Part shown: positions 1 to 6,588 of the stretch, in pieces
Position numbering within the stretch: position 1 is the first letter of the stretch
How the letters are laid out: every line of letters begins with the position of its first letter
NCBI GenBank assembly: GCA_947456995.1
Contig: CANGVB010000052.1
Location: 1-11,629 of the forward strand
DNA length: 11,629 bases
Direction of reading: 5' to 3'
From: Bryobacteraceae bacterium
GTDB lineage: Bacteria; Acidobacteriota; Terriglobia; Bryobacterales; Bryobacteraceae
Notes under the pieces: generated by a model
What the model saw: the letters and a program-made list of their open reading frames with translations, nothing else
Told to the model about the DNA's origin: nothing
Database searches by the model: none
Program-made: the position numbers and the translations under genes

Positions 1-2
1 CC

Positions 3-257
3 GGGATGGATGGCTGTGAGCTCACCAGAAGACTAAAGGCTGGCCCCACGACAAAGCAAATTCCCGTTCTGGCCTTGACGGCTTACGCAAGAGCGGAAGA
101 CAGGGATCGCGCCTTGGCTGCTGGTTGCGACGAGTTTGAAACCAAGCCAATCGTACTTGAAGTTTTGCTCACCAAAATCAGAAGTCTTTTGGGCTCAAGT
201 GTCAACGGACTCAATGGAATCAGTCTGGTGGAAGGAAAGCATGGAGGGGGCATTTGA
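3..257 (+). CDS. Response regulator receiver domain, C-terminal part (5' end outside window)
   Basis: This is the C-terminal part of a CheY-like receiver (REC) domain, whose family accepts a phosphoryl group on an Asp from a sensor kinase. The frame is open from the left window edge, so the Met at position 6 lies inside the domain and is not the start. What is visible begins with the G-M-D-G turn that follows the phosphoacceptor Asp. It continues to the conserved Thr in the L-A-L-T-A-Y strand and the conserved Lys in E-T-K-P-I. After the last receiver helix there are only about 20 further residues, so nothing follows the receiver. It could be a stand-alone regulator or the terminal receiver of a hybrid histidine kinase; the missing 5' part decides. 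Its TGA stop is one base before the ATG of the next gene, so the two are probably co-transcribed and translationally coupled. Confidence 0.85.
   Translation, partial: GMDGCELTRRLKAGPTTKQIPVLALTAYARAEDRDRALAAGCDEFETKPIVLEVLLTKIRSLLGSSVNGLNGISLVEGKHGGGI
243..250 (+). promoter_or_regulatory. Ribosome binding site for the REC-PAS-GGDEF-EAL gene
   Basis: GGAGGGGG lies 8 bases before the ATG at 259, inside the end of the preceding receiver gene. It supports 259 as the start over in-frame ATGs at 136 and 241. The ATG at 241 has only a weaker GGAAGGAAA upstream. Confidence 0.6.
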
Positions 258-258
258 A

Positions 259-2316
259 ATGGGTACGGCGCAGACGAATCGACTTCTGGTGGTAGATGAT
301 GAGGAAGCAAACCGGGACCTGCTATCACGAAGGCTGAAAAAAGCAGGCTTTGCAGTTGAAATGGCAGCCAGCGCTCACGAAGCACTAGAGGTAATCGAGC
401 GAGAAAAAATCGACTTGATTTTGCTCGACTACATGATGCCAGAAATGAACGGCATCGATTTATTGAAACTCTTGCGAGCCACGCAAAGCCAATCCGACCT
501 GCCAGTGATTATGGTCACAGCCGTCAACGATAGTGTGCGAGTGGTTGAGGCATTATCTTCGGGCGCGAACGATTATGTAACAAAACCAATCGATTTTCCC
601 GTTACGCTCGCCCGAGTAGAGGCTCAATTGATTCGTCGCGACGCTGACCGGATTCTACGAACGAATGAAGAACGCCTCACTATGGCGGCCAGCAGCAATC
701 AAGCCGGGCTATTTGATTGGAATCTTCTCACCGACAGCTTTTTTGGGTCCAAAGAGTGGAATCAGATTGCAGGAATGGACACAGAGTGTAACAACTCGCA
801 AGACTGGCTCACTCGGATACACCCAAAAGACCACGACAGCTTGCAAAATCAACTGGCTCAATGGAAATCTGGCCTGGGGCAAGACCGCGTCGAATGGGAA
901 TCACGGCTGCGACAGTGTAACGGCACCTACAGGGCTCTGCAGTTTCAAGCAAGTGTACAGCGCTCGCAAACCAAAGAGGCCATTCGCCTCGTTGGTTCGA
1001 TCCTTGATGTCACAACAGCGAAATACTGGAATGAACAAATAGGGCTGGGCAACCGAAATCTCCTCATAGATCGCCTGGAGGAGTCCAAACCGGGACAAGT
1101 CTTGATGATTTTGGCCGTAGACCGTTTCAGACTTGTAGCCGATACGATGGGAGCATCTGCAGCACAAAAGGTAATCCGCGAGTTTGCAAACCGCATTTGC
1201 CAAACACTCGGGGCAAAAGCGGAATTCGCCTCCGCACATTTGCCCCTGATTACTACCCTCGAAGGAGATCAGTTCGGGATTTTGTTTGAGTGCCCGGCTG
1301 GCTCCACAGTGGCAGAAGAGACGGCAACAGAGTTGATCGCAGCAATCGAGAAACCCCTCGAGATTGAAGGCAAAAAGCTTTATTCGAGTGCAAATGCTGG
1401 CCTCACCGTGATCGGCACAACTGCACACAATCCTGAAGAACTCTTCCTGATGGCAACTACAGCTCTCGGCCAAGCCAAACTTATCGGCCGCGGACAATTT
1501 CAAATCTTTGAGGAGAATATGCGCGGTCGCGCGCTGGAACGCCTCGAACTTGAAAATGATCTTCGTGTAGCCTTGCAGCGCAAACAGTTTGTGGTTTACT
1601 ACCAGCCCAAAATTGATCTGAAGAAGGGCACAATTTGCGGCTTCGAAGCCCTACTGCGCTGGTTTCACCCGGAAAGAGGCCTCGTACCTCCAGACAAATT
1701 CATTCCCATTGTCGAAGAGAGCGGCTTGATGGTGCCGATCGGAACCTGGGTCCTTTATGAGGCAAGCAGAACGATGCAGCAATGGCGGAAAGAGTTTCCT
1801 GAGAGAACCGATCTCGTGATCAGCATCAATGTCTCGGCCTATCAAATGAAAGACAACAGTCTGATCCGCCACGTCCAGGAAGTTCTGAAGGAAACTGGCC
1901 TCGCGCCGGAAGCCTTGCAACTCGAAATCACAGAATCTGTCTTTATTGCCGACACCACAGAGACGAATCAAATCTTCTCTGAACTTCAGGAAATGGGTGT
2001 CAAACTGCATCTGGACGACTTCGGCACTGGATACTCTTCGCTGCAATATCTCAGCAACATGAAATTCGATGCTCTCAAGATCGATAAGTCGTTCTTGAAA
2101 GAACTTTGCAGCAATCCGCAAGCCAGTGATCTGGTGAAGTCCATGCTCGGCATTGCCCACAACCTCGATATGCAGGTAGTTGCTGAAGGCGTTGAAACTA
2201 CCGAGCAGCAACAACAACTCAAAGAATTGGGCTGCAGCTATGGGCAGGGCTATCTCTTCTCCAAACCTCTCCCGGCAGAGCAGGCGCTTACATTGCTCCG
2301 CAAAGGCTTACCTTAA
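259..2316 (+). CDS. Response regulator with REC, PAS, degenerate GGDEF and intact EAL domains (cyclic-di-GMP phosphodiesterase)
   Basis: The 685-residue cytoplasmic protein has four domains. The receiver (about 8-125) has the acidic pair D13/D14, phosphoacceptor D57, T87 and K109. A PAS-like domain (about 138-255) ends in the typical D-V-T-T-A-K. The GGDEF-like domain (about 258-410) reads E-G-D-Q-F at 335-339, and the usual D-x-D-x-F-K strand reads A-V-D-R-F-R, so a metal Asp and the catalytic Glu are missing and cyclase activity is unlikely. The EAL domain (about 430-680) has E463 in E-A-L, N-V-S-A, I-T-E-S, D-D-F-G-T-G-Y-S-S-L, K-I-D, A-E-G-V-E-T and G-Q-G-Y-L-F, the full catalytic set. 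It most likely hydrolyses c-di-GMP under phosphorelay control, with the GGDEF half possibly binding GTP or acting structurally. The gene looks more AT-rich than the right-hand peptidase genes. Confidence 0.93.
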   Translation: MGTAQTNRLLVVDDEEANRDLLSRRLKKAGFAVEMAASAHEALEVIEREKIDLILLDYMMPEMNGIDLLKLLRATQSQSDLPVIMVTAVNDSVRVVEALSSGANDYVTKPIDFPVTLARVEAQLIRRDADRILRTNEERLTMAASSNQAGLFDWNLLTDSFFGSKEWNQIAGMDTECNNSQDWLTRIHPKDHDSLQNQLAQWKSGLGQDRVEWESRLRQCNGTYRALQFQASVQRSQTKEAIRLVGSILDVTTAKYWNEQIGLGNRNLLIDRLEESKPGQVLMILAVDRFRLVADTMGASAAQKVIREFANRICQTLGAKAEFASAHLPLITTLEGDQFGILFECPAGSTVAEETATELIAAIEKPLEIEGKKLYSSANAGLTVIGTTAHNPEELFLMATTALGQAKLIGRGQFQIFEENMRGRALERLELENDLRVALQRKQFVVYYQPKIDLKKGTICGFEALLRWFHPERGLVPPDKFIPIVEESGLMVPIGTWVLYEASRTMQQWRKEFPERTDLVISINVSAYQMKDNSLIRHVQEVLKETGLAPEALQLEITESVFIADTTETNQIFSELQEMGVKLHLDDFGTGYSSLQYLSNMKFDALKIDKSFLKELCSNPQASDLVKSMLGIAHNLDMQVVAEGVETTEQQQQLKELGCSYGQGYLFSKPLPAEQALTLLRKGLP

Positions 2317-4802
2317 TCCTGGCGCAGAGCCACCATTGGATCAGCCCGAGACCCTCGCCATGCCGGAACAAATCCGGCCAGAAGAATGCCAGCCAAAATT
2401 GCAGCAACGCCGCATCCGGTTGAAAGCGAATCCACCCATTGCTTCAGCACAAGCACGATCAGCAAAGATCCGAGCGCCGAAGCAGCAACTCCCAATACCA
2501 AAGCCCGGCTCAAGGCGATTCCAATGATGTCGCTTCGACTTGCGCCAATTGCAATCCGTATGCCCATCTCACGACGGCGTCGCATCATTTCACTGGCCAT
2601 GATGCCGTAGACTCCCGCGACGACCAGTAGTAGCGCAACCACCCCGAAGATCACAATGATGTCCCTCTGGCGCCTCGGTTGCACCACAATTTCGTCAATC
2701 CGAGTCTCCATACTGCTTACACCTTTGAAGTCAGCATCGGCATTGATTTCAGCCCAAAGCTTCCGCAAAGTGGGCGAGAGCGCCGCCGCCGGCTGCGAGG
2801 TCTGAATCACGAAAGTCAGCATCGGCCAATACTGCGTCCGCTCACTGTAGAAGATTTCAGGCCGAGGAAGTGCTTGCTTTGAGGAGTAGCGAACGCTGGC
2901 AACAACCCCTGCCACACGCTTCCAGGATTTTCCATCTCCAGACACATTTCGGCCGATCGCATTGTTGTCGAGGTAGCGTTTGGCAAAAGCCTCATTCACC
3001 AGCACAGCGCTGTCGTCAGTTGGCAGTTGACCGGCCAAAAGCGGAATGCCCATCAAGCCGAAATACTGATTGGAAGCCATCCTGAGGCCAACCGTTTCTG
3101 GCGTCTTCTCAGGCAGCCCCTGAATGAATACCGGACCATCCTGTGACTCTCCCTCGAGCGGCAATCGATCCACAATAGCCACCCCGGAAACACCCGGCAG
3201 CGCAGCGGTCTTTTCCATGCCTTGTTGAATCGCTGCTCGAAGTTCCTTTTCATCTGTACTCCAGCTCAGGTAAGCTCGGGCACTCAAAAGCCCCTGCTCC
3301 TTGAAACCGAGTGGAGAGAATCGAAGCGCATTGAAGTCACGAACCAGTTGGAATGCGGCAGCAAGCAGCACCATCCCCAGTGCGGCTTCAGAGACAATCA
3401 GCAAATTGCGCAGTTGAAATTGGGATTGTCCTCGTACATCCTTCTCACGAGAACTCTGCCAGGCCATGACACTGGCGAAAAGAAGGGTGCTCAGAACCCC
3501 CGTCAGCATCAGAAAGCCAAACACTCGCACATCGATTGCAGCATTCTTGATGGGCGCAAAGTCATCGCCATAGTTGGCCTGAAGAAGAGCAAGTGCCCAG
3601 GGTGCAAGCAGCATCGCAGCCCCACATCCAAAGCCAACCAGCAGCGCAGACTCAACCAGATGCAAACGAATCAGATGCCAACGGCCGGCGCCAAGAAAGA
3701 GGCGCACCGTGTCTTCCTTCTTTCGTTCCATCGCACGGGCCGCCAGCAAGCCGGCAAGATTTACCAGAGTGATCAAAAGCAGCAGCGCAGCGGCACCTTG
3801 AATGTAAAGCGCCGGCTCTCGAGCATCCTCACTCCAGGCCTCTTGGGCTCGAACGATTCGCACTCTTGTGCCACGATCCGAATCTGGAAACTCCCGTCCC
3901 AACTGCTCAGCCACGCTCGAAGCCTCAGCTTCGGCCGCAGCAATTGAAACGCCTTGTTTCAACCTGGCCACAACAGGCAAATACCCGGCCTTTCGCGGAC
4001 CATCCAGCAAGTCTGCGGCAATCGGTGTGAGCACGTGCCTGTCCTCACCGAGCGCTGCGGAGTTGTCGACGACACCGATCACCTGATAAGCGTCTGCCCC
4101 CAGGCGAATCGTGTCACCCACTCGCGCAAGAGACCGGTATTTTGCCGTGAGAATCGCTACTTTACCGCCGCGCAATTCATCGTCTGTAAATCGACGGCCT
4201 TCGATCATGGGCGCCCCAAGCAGACCAAGCCAATCGCCCACAACCCGCACCACATTTACTGGACGATTGCCCTCGCGCTCCCGCAATTGCATCGATTCGC
4301 CGTAGCTGCTGGCAACAATTTCAAAGCCCGAAACACGACTACGCCAATCAGCGATTCGCTTTGGGTTGCTGTTGCTGTTCTTGCCCTGACGAATCTCATT
4401 GAGCACCACCAACCGGTCTGCCGCAGGAAAGGGCAAGCTGCGCAGAAAGAGCGTATCGAGGACGCTAAACACGGCGGCATTTACGCCGAGGCCAATCGCA
4501 AGCAACAACACGCTTGAGACCAGAAAGAGCGGGCTGCGACGGAGCCGCCGGTATCCTACCCTGACATCGCGCATCGTGCCCTCGAGCCCAGCCAGCATAT
4601 CGGTATCTCCGGCTTGCTCCTGTTGGCTCAGAACATTGCCAAAACTGAGACGTGCTTTCTGCCGCGCCTCTGCCTCCGTCATTCCCTGGTTGAGGTACTC
4701 TTCAGTTCTCATCGCCAGGTGAAACTCGGCTTCTTCTTCAGCACGCCGGCGCACTTCATCCTGTGCAAAAAGGGTGGTCTTAAGTCGATTCAAAAATCCC
4801 AT
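2313..4802 (-). CDS. ADOP-family duplicated permease (MacB/FtsX-like)
   Basis: This 829-residue protein matches the acidobacterial duplicated orphan permease (ADOP) architecture. An N-terminal cytoplasmic prefix (about 15-55) has E-F-H-L-A-M-R-T-E-E and the G-M-T-E-x-E-A-R helix. A first MacB-like periplasmic plus FtsX unit follows, with membrane segments near 92-115, 333-357, 382-405 and 427-448. The second unit has segments near 464-485, 713-737, 762-786 and 796-813. The protein ends in the typical D-P-M-V-A-L-R. FtsX/MacB permeases usually work with an ATPase, as in MacB-type efflux or lipoprotein export, but no ATPase gene is present here, so the substrate is unknown. The start at 4802 has GGGAAGGG at 4810-4817, 7 bases upstream. 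It follows padR by 15 bases and probably shares its operon. Its TAA stop shares the TTAA at 2313-2316 with the convergent EAL gene. Confidence 0.93.
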   Translation of the reverse strand: MGFLNRLKTTLFAQDEVRRRAEEEAEFHLAMRTEEYLNQGMTEAEARQKARLSFGNVLSQQEQAGDTDMLAGLEGTMRDVRVGYRRLRRSPLFLVSSVLLLAIGLGVNAAVFSVLDTLFLRSLPFPAADRLVVLNEIRQGKNSNSNPKRIADWRSRVSGFEIVASSYGESMQLREREGNRPVNVVRVVGDWLGLLGAPMIEGRRFTDDELRGGKVAILTAKYRSLARVGDTIRLGADAYQVIGVVDNSAALGEDRHVLTPIAADLLDGPRKAGYLPVVARLKQGVSIAAAEAEASSVAEQLGREFPDSDRGTRVRIVRAQEAWSEDAREPALYIQGAAALLLLITLVNLAGLLAARAMERKKEDTVRLFLGAGRWHLIRLHLVESALLVGFGCGAAMLLAPWALALLQANYGDDFAPIKNAAIDVRVFGFLMLTGVLSTLLFASVMAWQSSREKDVRGQSQFQLRNLLIVSEAALGMVLLAAAFQLVRDFNALRFSPLGFKEQGLLSARAYLSWSTDEKELRAAIQQGMEKTAALPGVSGVAIVDRLPLEGESQDGPVFIQGLPEKTPETVGLRMASNQYFGLMGIPLLAGQLPTDDSAVLVNEAFAKRYLDNNAIGRNVSGDGKSWKRVAGVVASVRYSSKQALPRPEIFYSERTQYWPMLTFVIQTSQPAAALSPTLRKLWAEINADADFKGVSSMETRIDEIVVQPRRQRDIIVIFGVVALLLVVAGVYGIMASEMMRRRREMGIRIAIGASRSDIIGIALSRALVLGVAASALGSLLIVLVLKQWVDSLSTGCGVAAILAGILLAGFVPAWRGSRADPMVALRQD

Positions 4803-4817
4803 GGCAATTCCCTTCCC

Positions 4818-5153
4818 CTAGACTGCGTCCAGAACCAGCGAGACACCGAGAGTAATCCGCCGCCAGCTTTCCATCTCTTGCTCCAGTTGCTGCTGGCCGG
4901 TCTTGGTCAACGTATAAAAACGCGCCTTGCGATTGGATTCGGTCAATCCCCAACGGCTCGCAATCCAACCATCCTGCTCCATACGGTGCAGTGCCGGGTA
5001 GAGACTGCCCTCTTCCACTCGCAGCAAATCAGAACTCATTTGCTGAATTCGACTTGCCACGGCATAGCCATGCATCTCACCCAGTGCAAGCGTCTTCAGA
5101 ACAAGCAGTGTCAGGCTGCCCGAGAGTGCGTCATTTCTGGTTTTGGAGGACAT
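4818..5153 (-). CDS. PadR-family transcriptional regulator
   Basis: A 111-residue winged-helix DNA-binding protein of the PadR family. The N-terminal helices read L-T-L-L-V-L-K-T-L-A-L-G, followed by the hallmark M-H-G-Y and the recognition region V-E-E-G-S-L-Y-P-A-L-H-R-M-E. The wing ends in K-A-R-F-Y-T-L-T-K-T-G, followed by a C-terminal dimerisation helix. This short form is the one usually paired with ADOP permeases, as here, where the permease starts 15 bases downstream. PadR proteins commonly repress their own operon and are released by ligand or stress; here that is inference. The ATG at 5151-5153 has only a weak Shine-Dalgarno (AGGT), but the protein start (M-S-S-K-T-R-N-D-A-L) fits the family. 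A CTAG-rich inverted repeat lies 9-36 bases upstream. Confidence 0.93.
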   Translation of the reverse strand: MSSKTRNDALSGSLTLLVLKTLALGEMHGYAVASRIQQMSSDLLRVEEGSLYPALHRMEQDGWIASRWGLTESNRKARFYTLTKTGQQQLEQEMESWRRITLGVSLVLDAV

Positions 5154-5160
5154 TTTCGAT

Positions 5161-5190
5161 ACCTAGAACTCTAGACGTAGCTTTCTAGGC
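5161..5190. promoter_or_regulatory. CTAG-rich inverted repeat upstream of padR, candidate PadR operator
   Basis: CCTAGAA at 5162-5168 and TTCTAGG at 5183-5189 form a perfect 7-bp inverted repeat with arm starts 21 bases apart, about two helical turns. A further palindrome TCTAGA sits between them at 5170-5175. The spacing suits a dimeric repressor, and the position directly upstream of padR suits autoregulation. No clear -35/-10 pair could be assigned. The operator role is inference. Confidence 0.45.
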
Positions 5191-5212
5191 AAAGGTTCAA
5201 AAGATTTCACTC

Positions 5213-5497
5213 ATGAACTCATATTCAATGAGAAAGTCTTCCAATCGAATCCACTACTCATTCAGTTCCATGCGACCGACACGATTGCTATATTTACTGA
5301 GCTTCTTTGCTCCCATCGCTTTTTTGTTGGGATACATTGCGGGAGCGCCGCGCCCGGCAGCCCCGGATCTAAGTTTCGAACACATCAATACAAAGACTCT
5401 CCCTGTGGCTCCTATCGATTTCTACCGCAATGAAGATTCGATTGCTGTTCAAGAAACGGCCTGGATGCAGCCAAATTCCCACTTCGACAAGAAATAA
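5213..5497 (+). CDS. Small hypothetical protein with one membrane segment
   Basis: I do not recognise a family. The open frame gives 94 residues. One strongly hydrophobic stretch near residues 24-44 (L-L-Y-L-L-S-F-F-A-P-I-A-F-L-L-G-Y) follows a basic N-terminus. About 50 mostly polar residues come after it, starting with a Pro/Ala-rich G-A-P-R-P-A-A-P. This would suit an uncleaved signal anchor or a secreted small protein. The start is uncertain: ATGs at 5213, 5228 and 5270 are in frame, none has a good Shine-Dalgarno, and starting at 5270 would leave 75 residues beginning M-R-P-T-R-L-L. It lies on the same strand as the phosphatase gene, 29 bases upstream, so it may be the first gene of that transcript. 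It could be a chance frame, but the arrangement of basic, hydrophobic and polar parts argues mildly for a real gene. Confidence 0.45.
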   Translation: MNSYSMRKSSNRIHYSFSSMRPTRLLYLLSFFAPIAFLLGYIAGAPRPAAPDLSFEHINTKTLPVAPIDFYRNEDSIAVQETAWMQPNSHFDKK

Positions 5498-5526
5498 GCG
5501 GGCAGCAGCTTGAGTACCATCGAAGG

Positions 5527-6213
5527 ATGCAAGAGCTTTATCTGATCCGCCATGGCCAAGCAGGCTTGAGGAGTGATTACGACCGATTGTCGGATTTGGG
5601 CCATCACCAGGCAAACCTTTTGGCGGACTGGTTCCAAACACAGGGGCTACACTTCGATTTGGTGCTCAGCGGCGGGCTCAGGCGTCAAAAAGAGACCGCG
5701 GCCGCAATCAACAGCGCCGCAATCGCTGACCCTGCGTGGAACGAATTCGATCTCGATGCAGTCTATGCCTCGATAGCCCCCCAGCTCGCAGCAGTAGACG
5801 AGGTCTTTCGCCAGGACTTCGAAAGCATGACAAGCGAAGCGGCAGATCCAGCCCACCCCGTGCATCGAGCCTGGCGTCCCAGCGATTTTCAGGTGGTCAA
5901 GGCATGGCTCGAAGGGCGTTTCTCCGTAGATTGCGAAACCTGGCTTGCCTTCCACCAGCGCATCTTGCAGGCATTCTCAAACCTCGATGCCAATACTGAG
6001 GCAAAACGCATTGCGCTGGTTAGCTCTGCAACACCGATCGGCATCAGCACGGCAAAACTTTTCGAAGCCCCGGTTCGTCAAGTTTTTGAACTTGCCGGCA
6101 GCCTTCACAACGCTTCATTCACCATTTTCAAGAAGCGTCCCACCGGCTGGGCTTTGGCCGGATTCAACCATACACCTCATTTAGGAGAAGAAAAGCTTCG
6201 CACCTTTCGCTAA
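5527..6213 (+). CDS. Histidine phosphatase superfamily protein (second catalytic His replaced by Ser)
   Basis: A 228-residue cytoplasmic protein of the histidine phosphatase (phosphoglycerate mutase-like) superfamily. The N-terminus has R8-H9-G10, where H9 would carry the phosphate, and the S-G-G-L-R-R-Q-x-E-T-A segment supplies R53. E73 in W-N-E-F-D is the likely acid. Where most members have V-S-H-G-G-P-I, this one has V-S-S-A-T-P-I, so S167 replaces the second catalytic His. From memory, a subfamily with N-E-F-D and a Ser in this block is common in bacteria, so this is probably a lineage trait and not damage. The substrate is unknown. The start is fixed by the conserved M-Q-E-L-Y-L-I-R-H-G; the GAAGG directly before the ATG is too close for normal spacing. 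clpS follows after 32 bases on the same strand. Confidence 0.85.
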   Translation: MQELYLIRHGQAGLRSDYDRLSDLGHHQANLLADWFQTQGLHFDLVLSGGLRRQKETAAAINSAAIADPAWNEFDLDAVYASIAPQLAAVDEVFRQDFESMTSEAADPAHPVHRAWRPSDFQVVKAWLEGRFSVDCETWLAFHQRILQAFSNLDANTEAKRIALVSSATPIGISTAKLFEAPVRQVFELAGSLHNASFTIFKKRPTGWALAGFNHTPHLGEEKLRTFR

Positions 6214-6245
6214 ATCCCAAGCAATCGTGCGATTCTGATACGTGG

Positions 6246-6566
6246 ATGTCTGGTGCTGCCGTCATACCCGAACTGGAACGCGAATCGATCGAAGCGCATG
6301 AACCGCTGTTTCATGTCGTGCTTCTCGACGATGACGCCCACACATACGACTACGTAATCGAAATGCTTCAGAAGCTCTTCTTCTTCAGCTTCCAACAGGC
6401 GCTCGAACACGCCAGCGAAGTCGATGAAAAAGGCCGCACGATCATCATGACGGTCGAGCTACCGATGGCCGAATTTGCCCGGGATCAAATCATCGCCTAC
6501 GGCCCTGATTACCGCATGGAAAATTCAAAGGGCTCGATGAGTGCAATCATCGAGCCCGCAGTTTAA
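6246..6566 (+). CDS. clpS: ATP-dependent Clp protease adaptor ClpS, divergent pocket type
   Basis: A 106-residue ClpS homologue. ClpS delivers N-degron substrates to the ClpA/ClpC AAA+ unfoldase of ClpAP/ClpCP. The core H-V-V-L-L-D-D-D-A-H-T-Y-D-Y-V-I-E-M-L-Q-K aligns without gaps to E. coli ClpS (recalled from memory) from Val30 to His66. Asn34 is Asp28 here, Asp35 is kept as Asp29, the gatekeeper Met40 is Tyr34, and His66 is Asp60. The first and last normally help hold the substrate alpha-amino group. The C-terminus (K-G-S-M-S-A-I-I-E-P) also differs from E. coli. I recall a similar D-D-D/H-T-Y form in some Acidobacteria and Planctomycetes, so this is a subfamily with possibly altered N-end specificity. 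No clpA or clpC is in the window. The start ATG has only a weak ribosome site (GTGG). The 3' end contains a perfect hairpin. Confidence 0.92.
   Translation: MSGAAVIPELERESIEAHEPLFHVVLLDDDAHTYDYVIEMLQKLFFFSFQQALEHASEVDEKGRTIIMTVELPMAEFARDQIIAYGPDYRMENSKGSMSAIIEPAV
6530..6557. terminator. Perfect 11-bp hairpin in the 3' end of clpS, possible bidirectional terminator
   Basis: GGGCTCGATGA (6530-6540) and TCATCGAGCCC (6547-6557) are exact reverse complements around a 6-base loop GTGCAA. On the minus strand the stem is followed by CTTTGAATTTT, a broken U-tract that could end the peptidase/cytochrome transcript about 30 bases after its last stop. On the plus strand it is followed by only GCAGTTT. 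It lies in the coding sequence for K-G-S-M-S-A-I-I-E-P. The structure is certain; its function as a terminator is inference. Confidence 0.45.
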
Positions 6567-6588
6567 AACTTAAAAACCAGAACCAGTC

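Noticed and set aside
136..258. Longer N-terminus for the REC-PAS-GGDEF-EAL protein, starting at 136 or 241
   Set aside because: The extra residues overlap the preceding receiver gene in another frame and resemble no receiver start. The ATG at 259 has GGAGGGGG at good spacing and leads straight into the receiver fold.
901..1503. Minus-strand frame of 200 codons, rich in Cys, opposite the GGDEF region
   Set aside because: Cys-rich stretches come from antisense reading of Ala/Gln codons. The plus strand encodes the continuous multidomain protein.
3222..3947. Plus-strand frame of 241 codons opposite the ADOP permease
   Set aside because: The translation is low in hydrophobic order and rich in Lys, Gln, Ser and Arg, with no motif, while the opposite strand encodes a complete permease.
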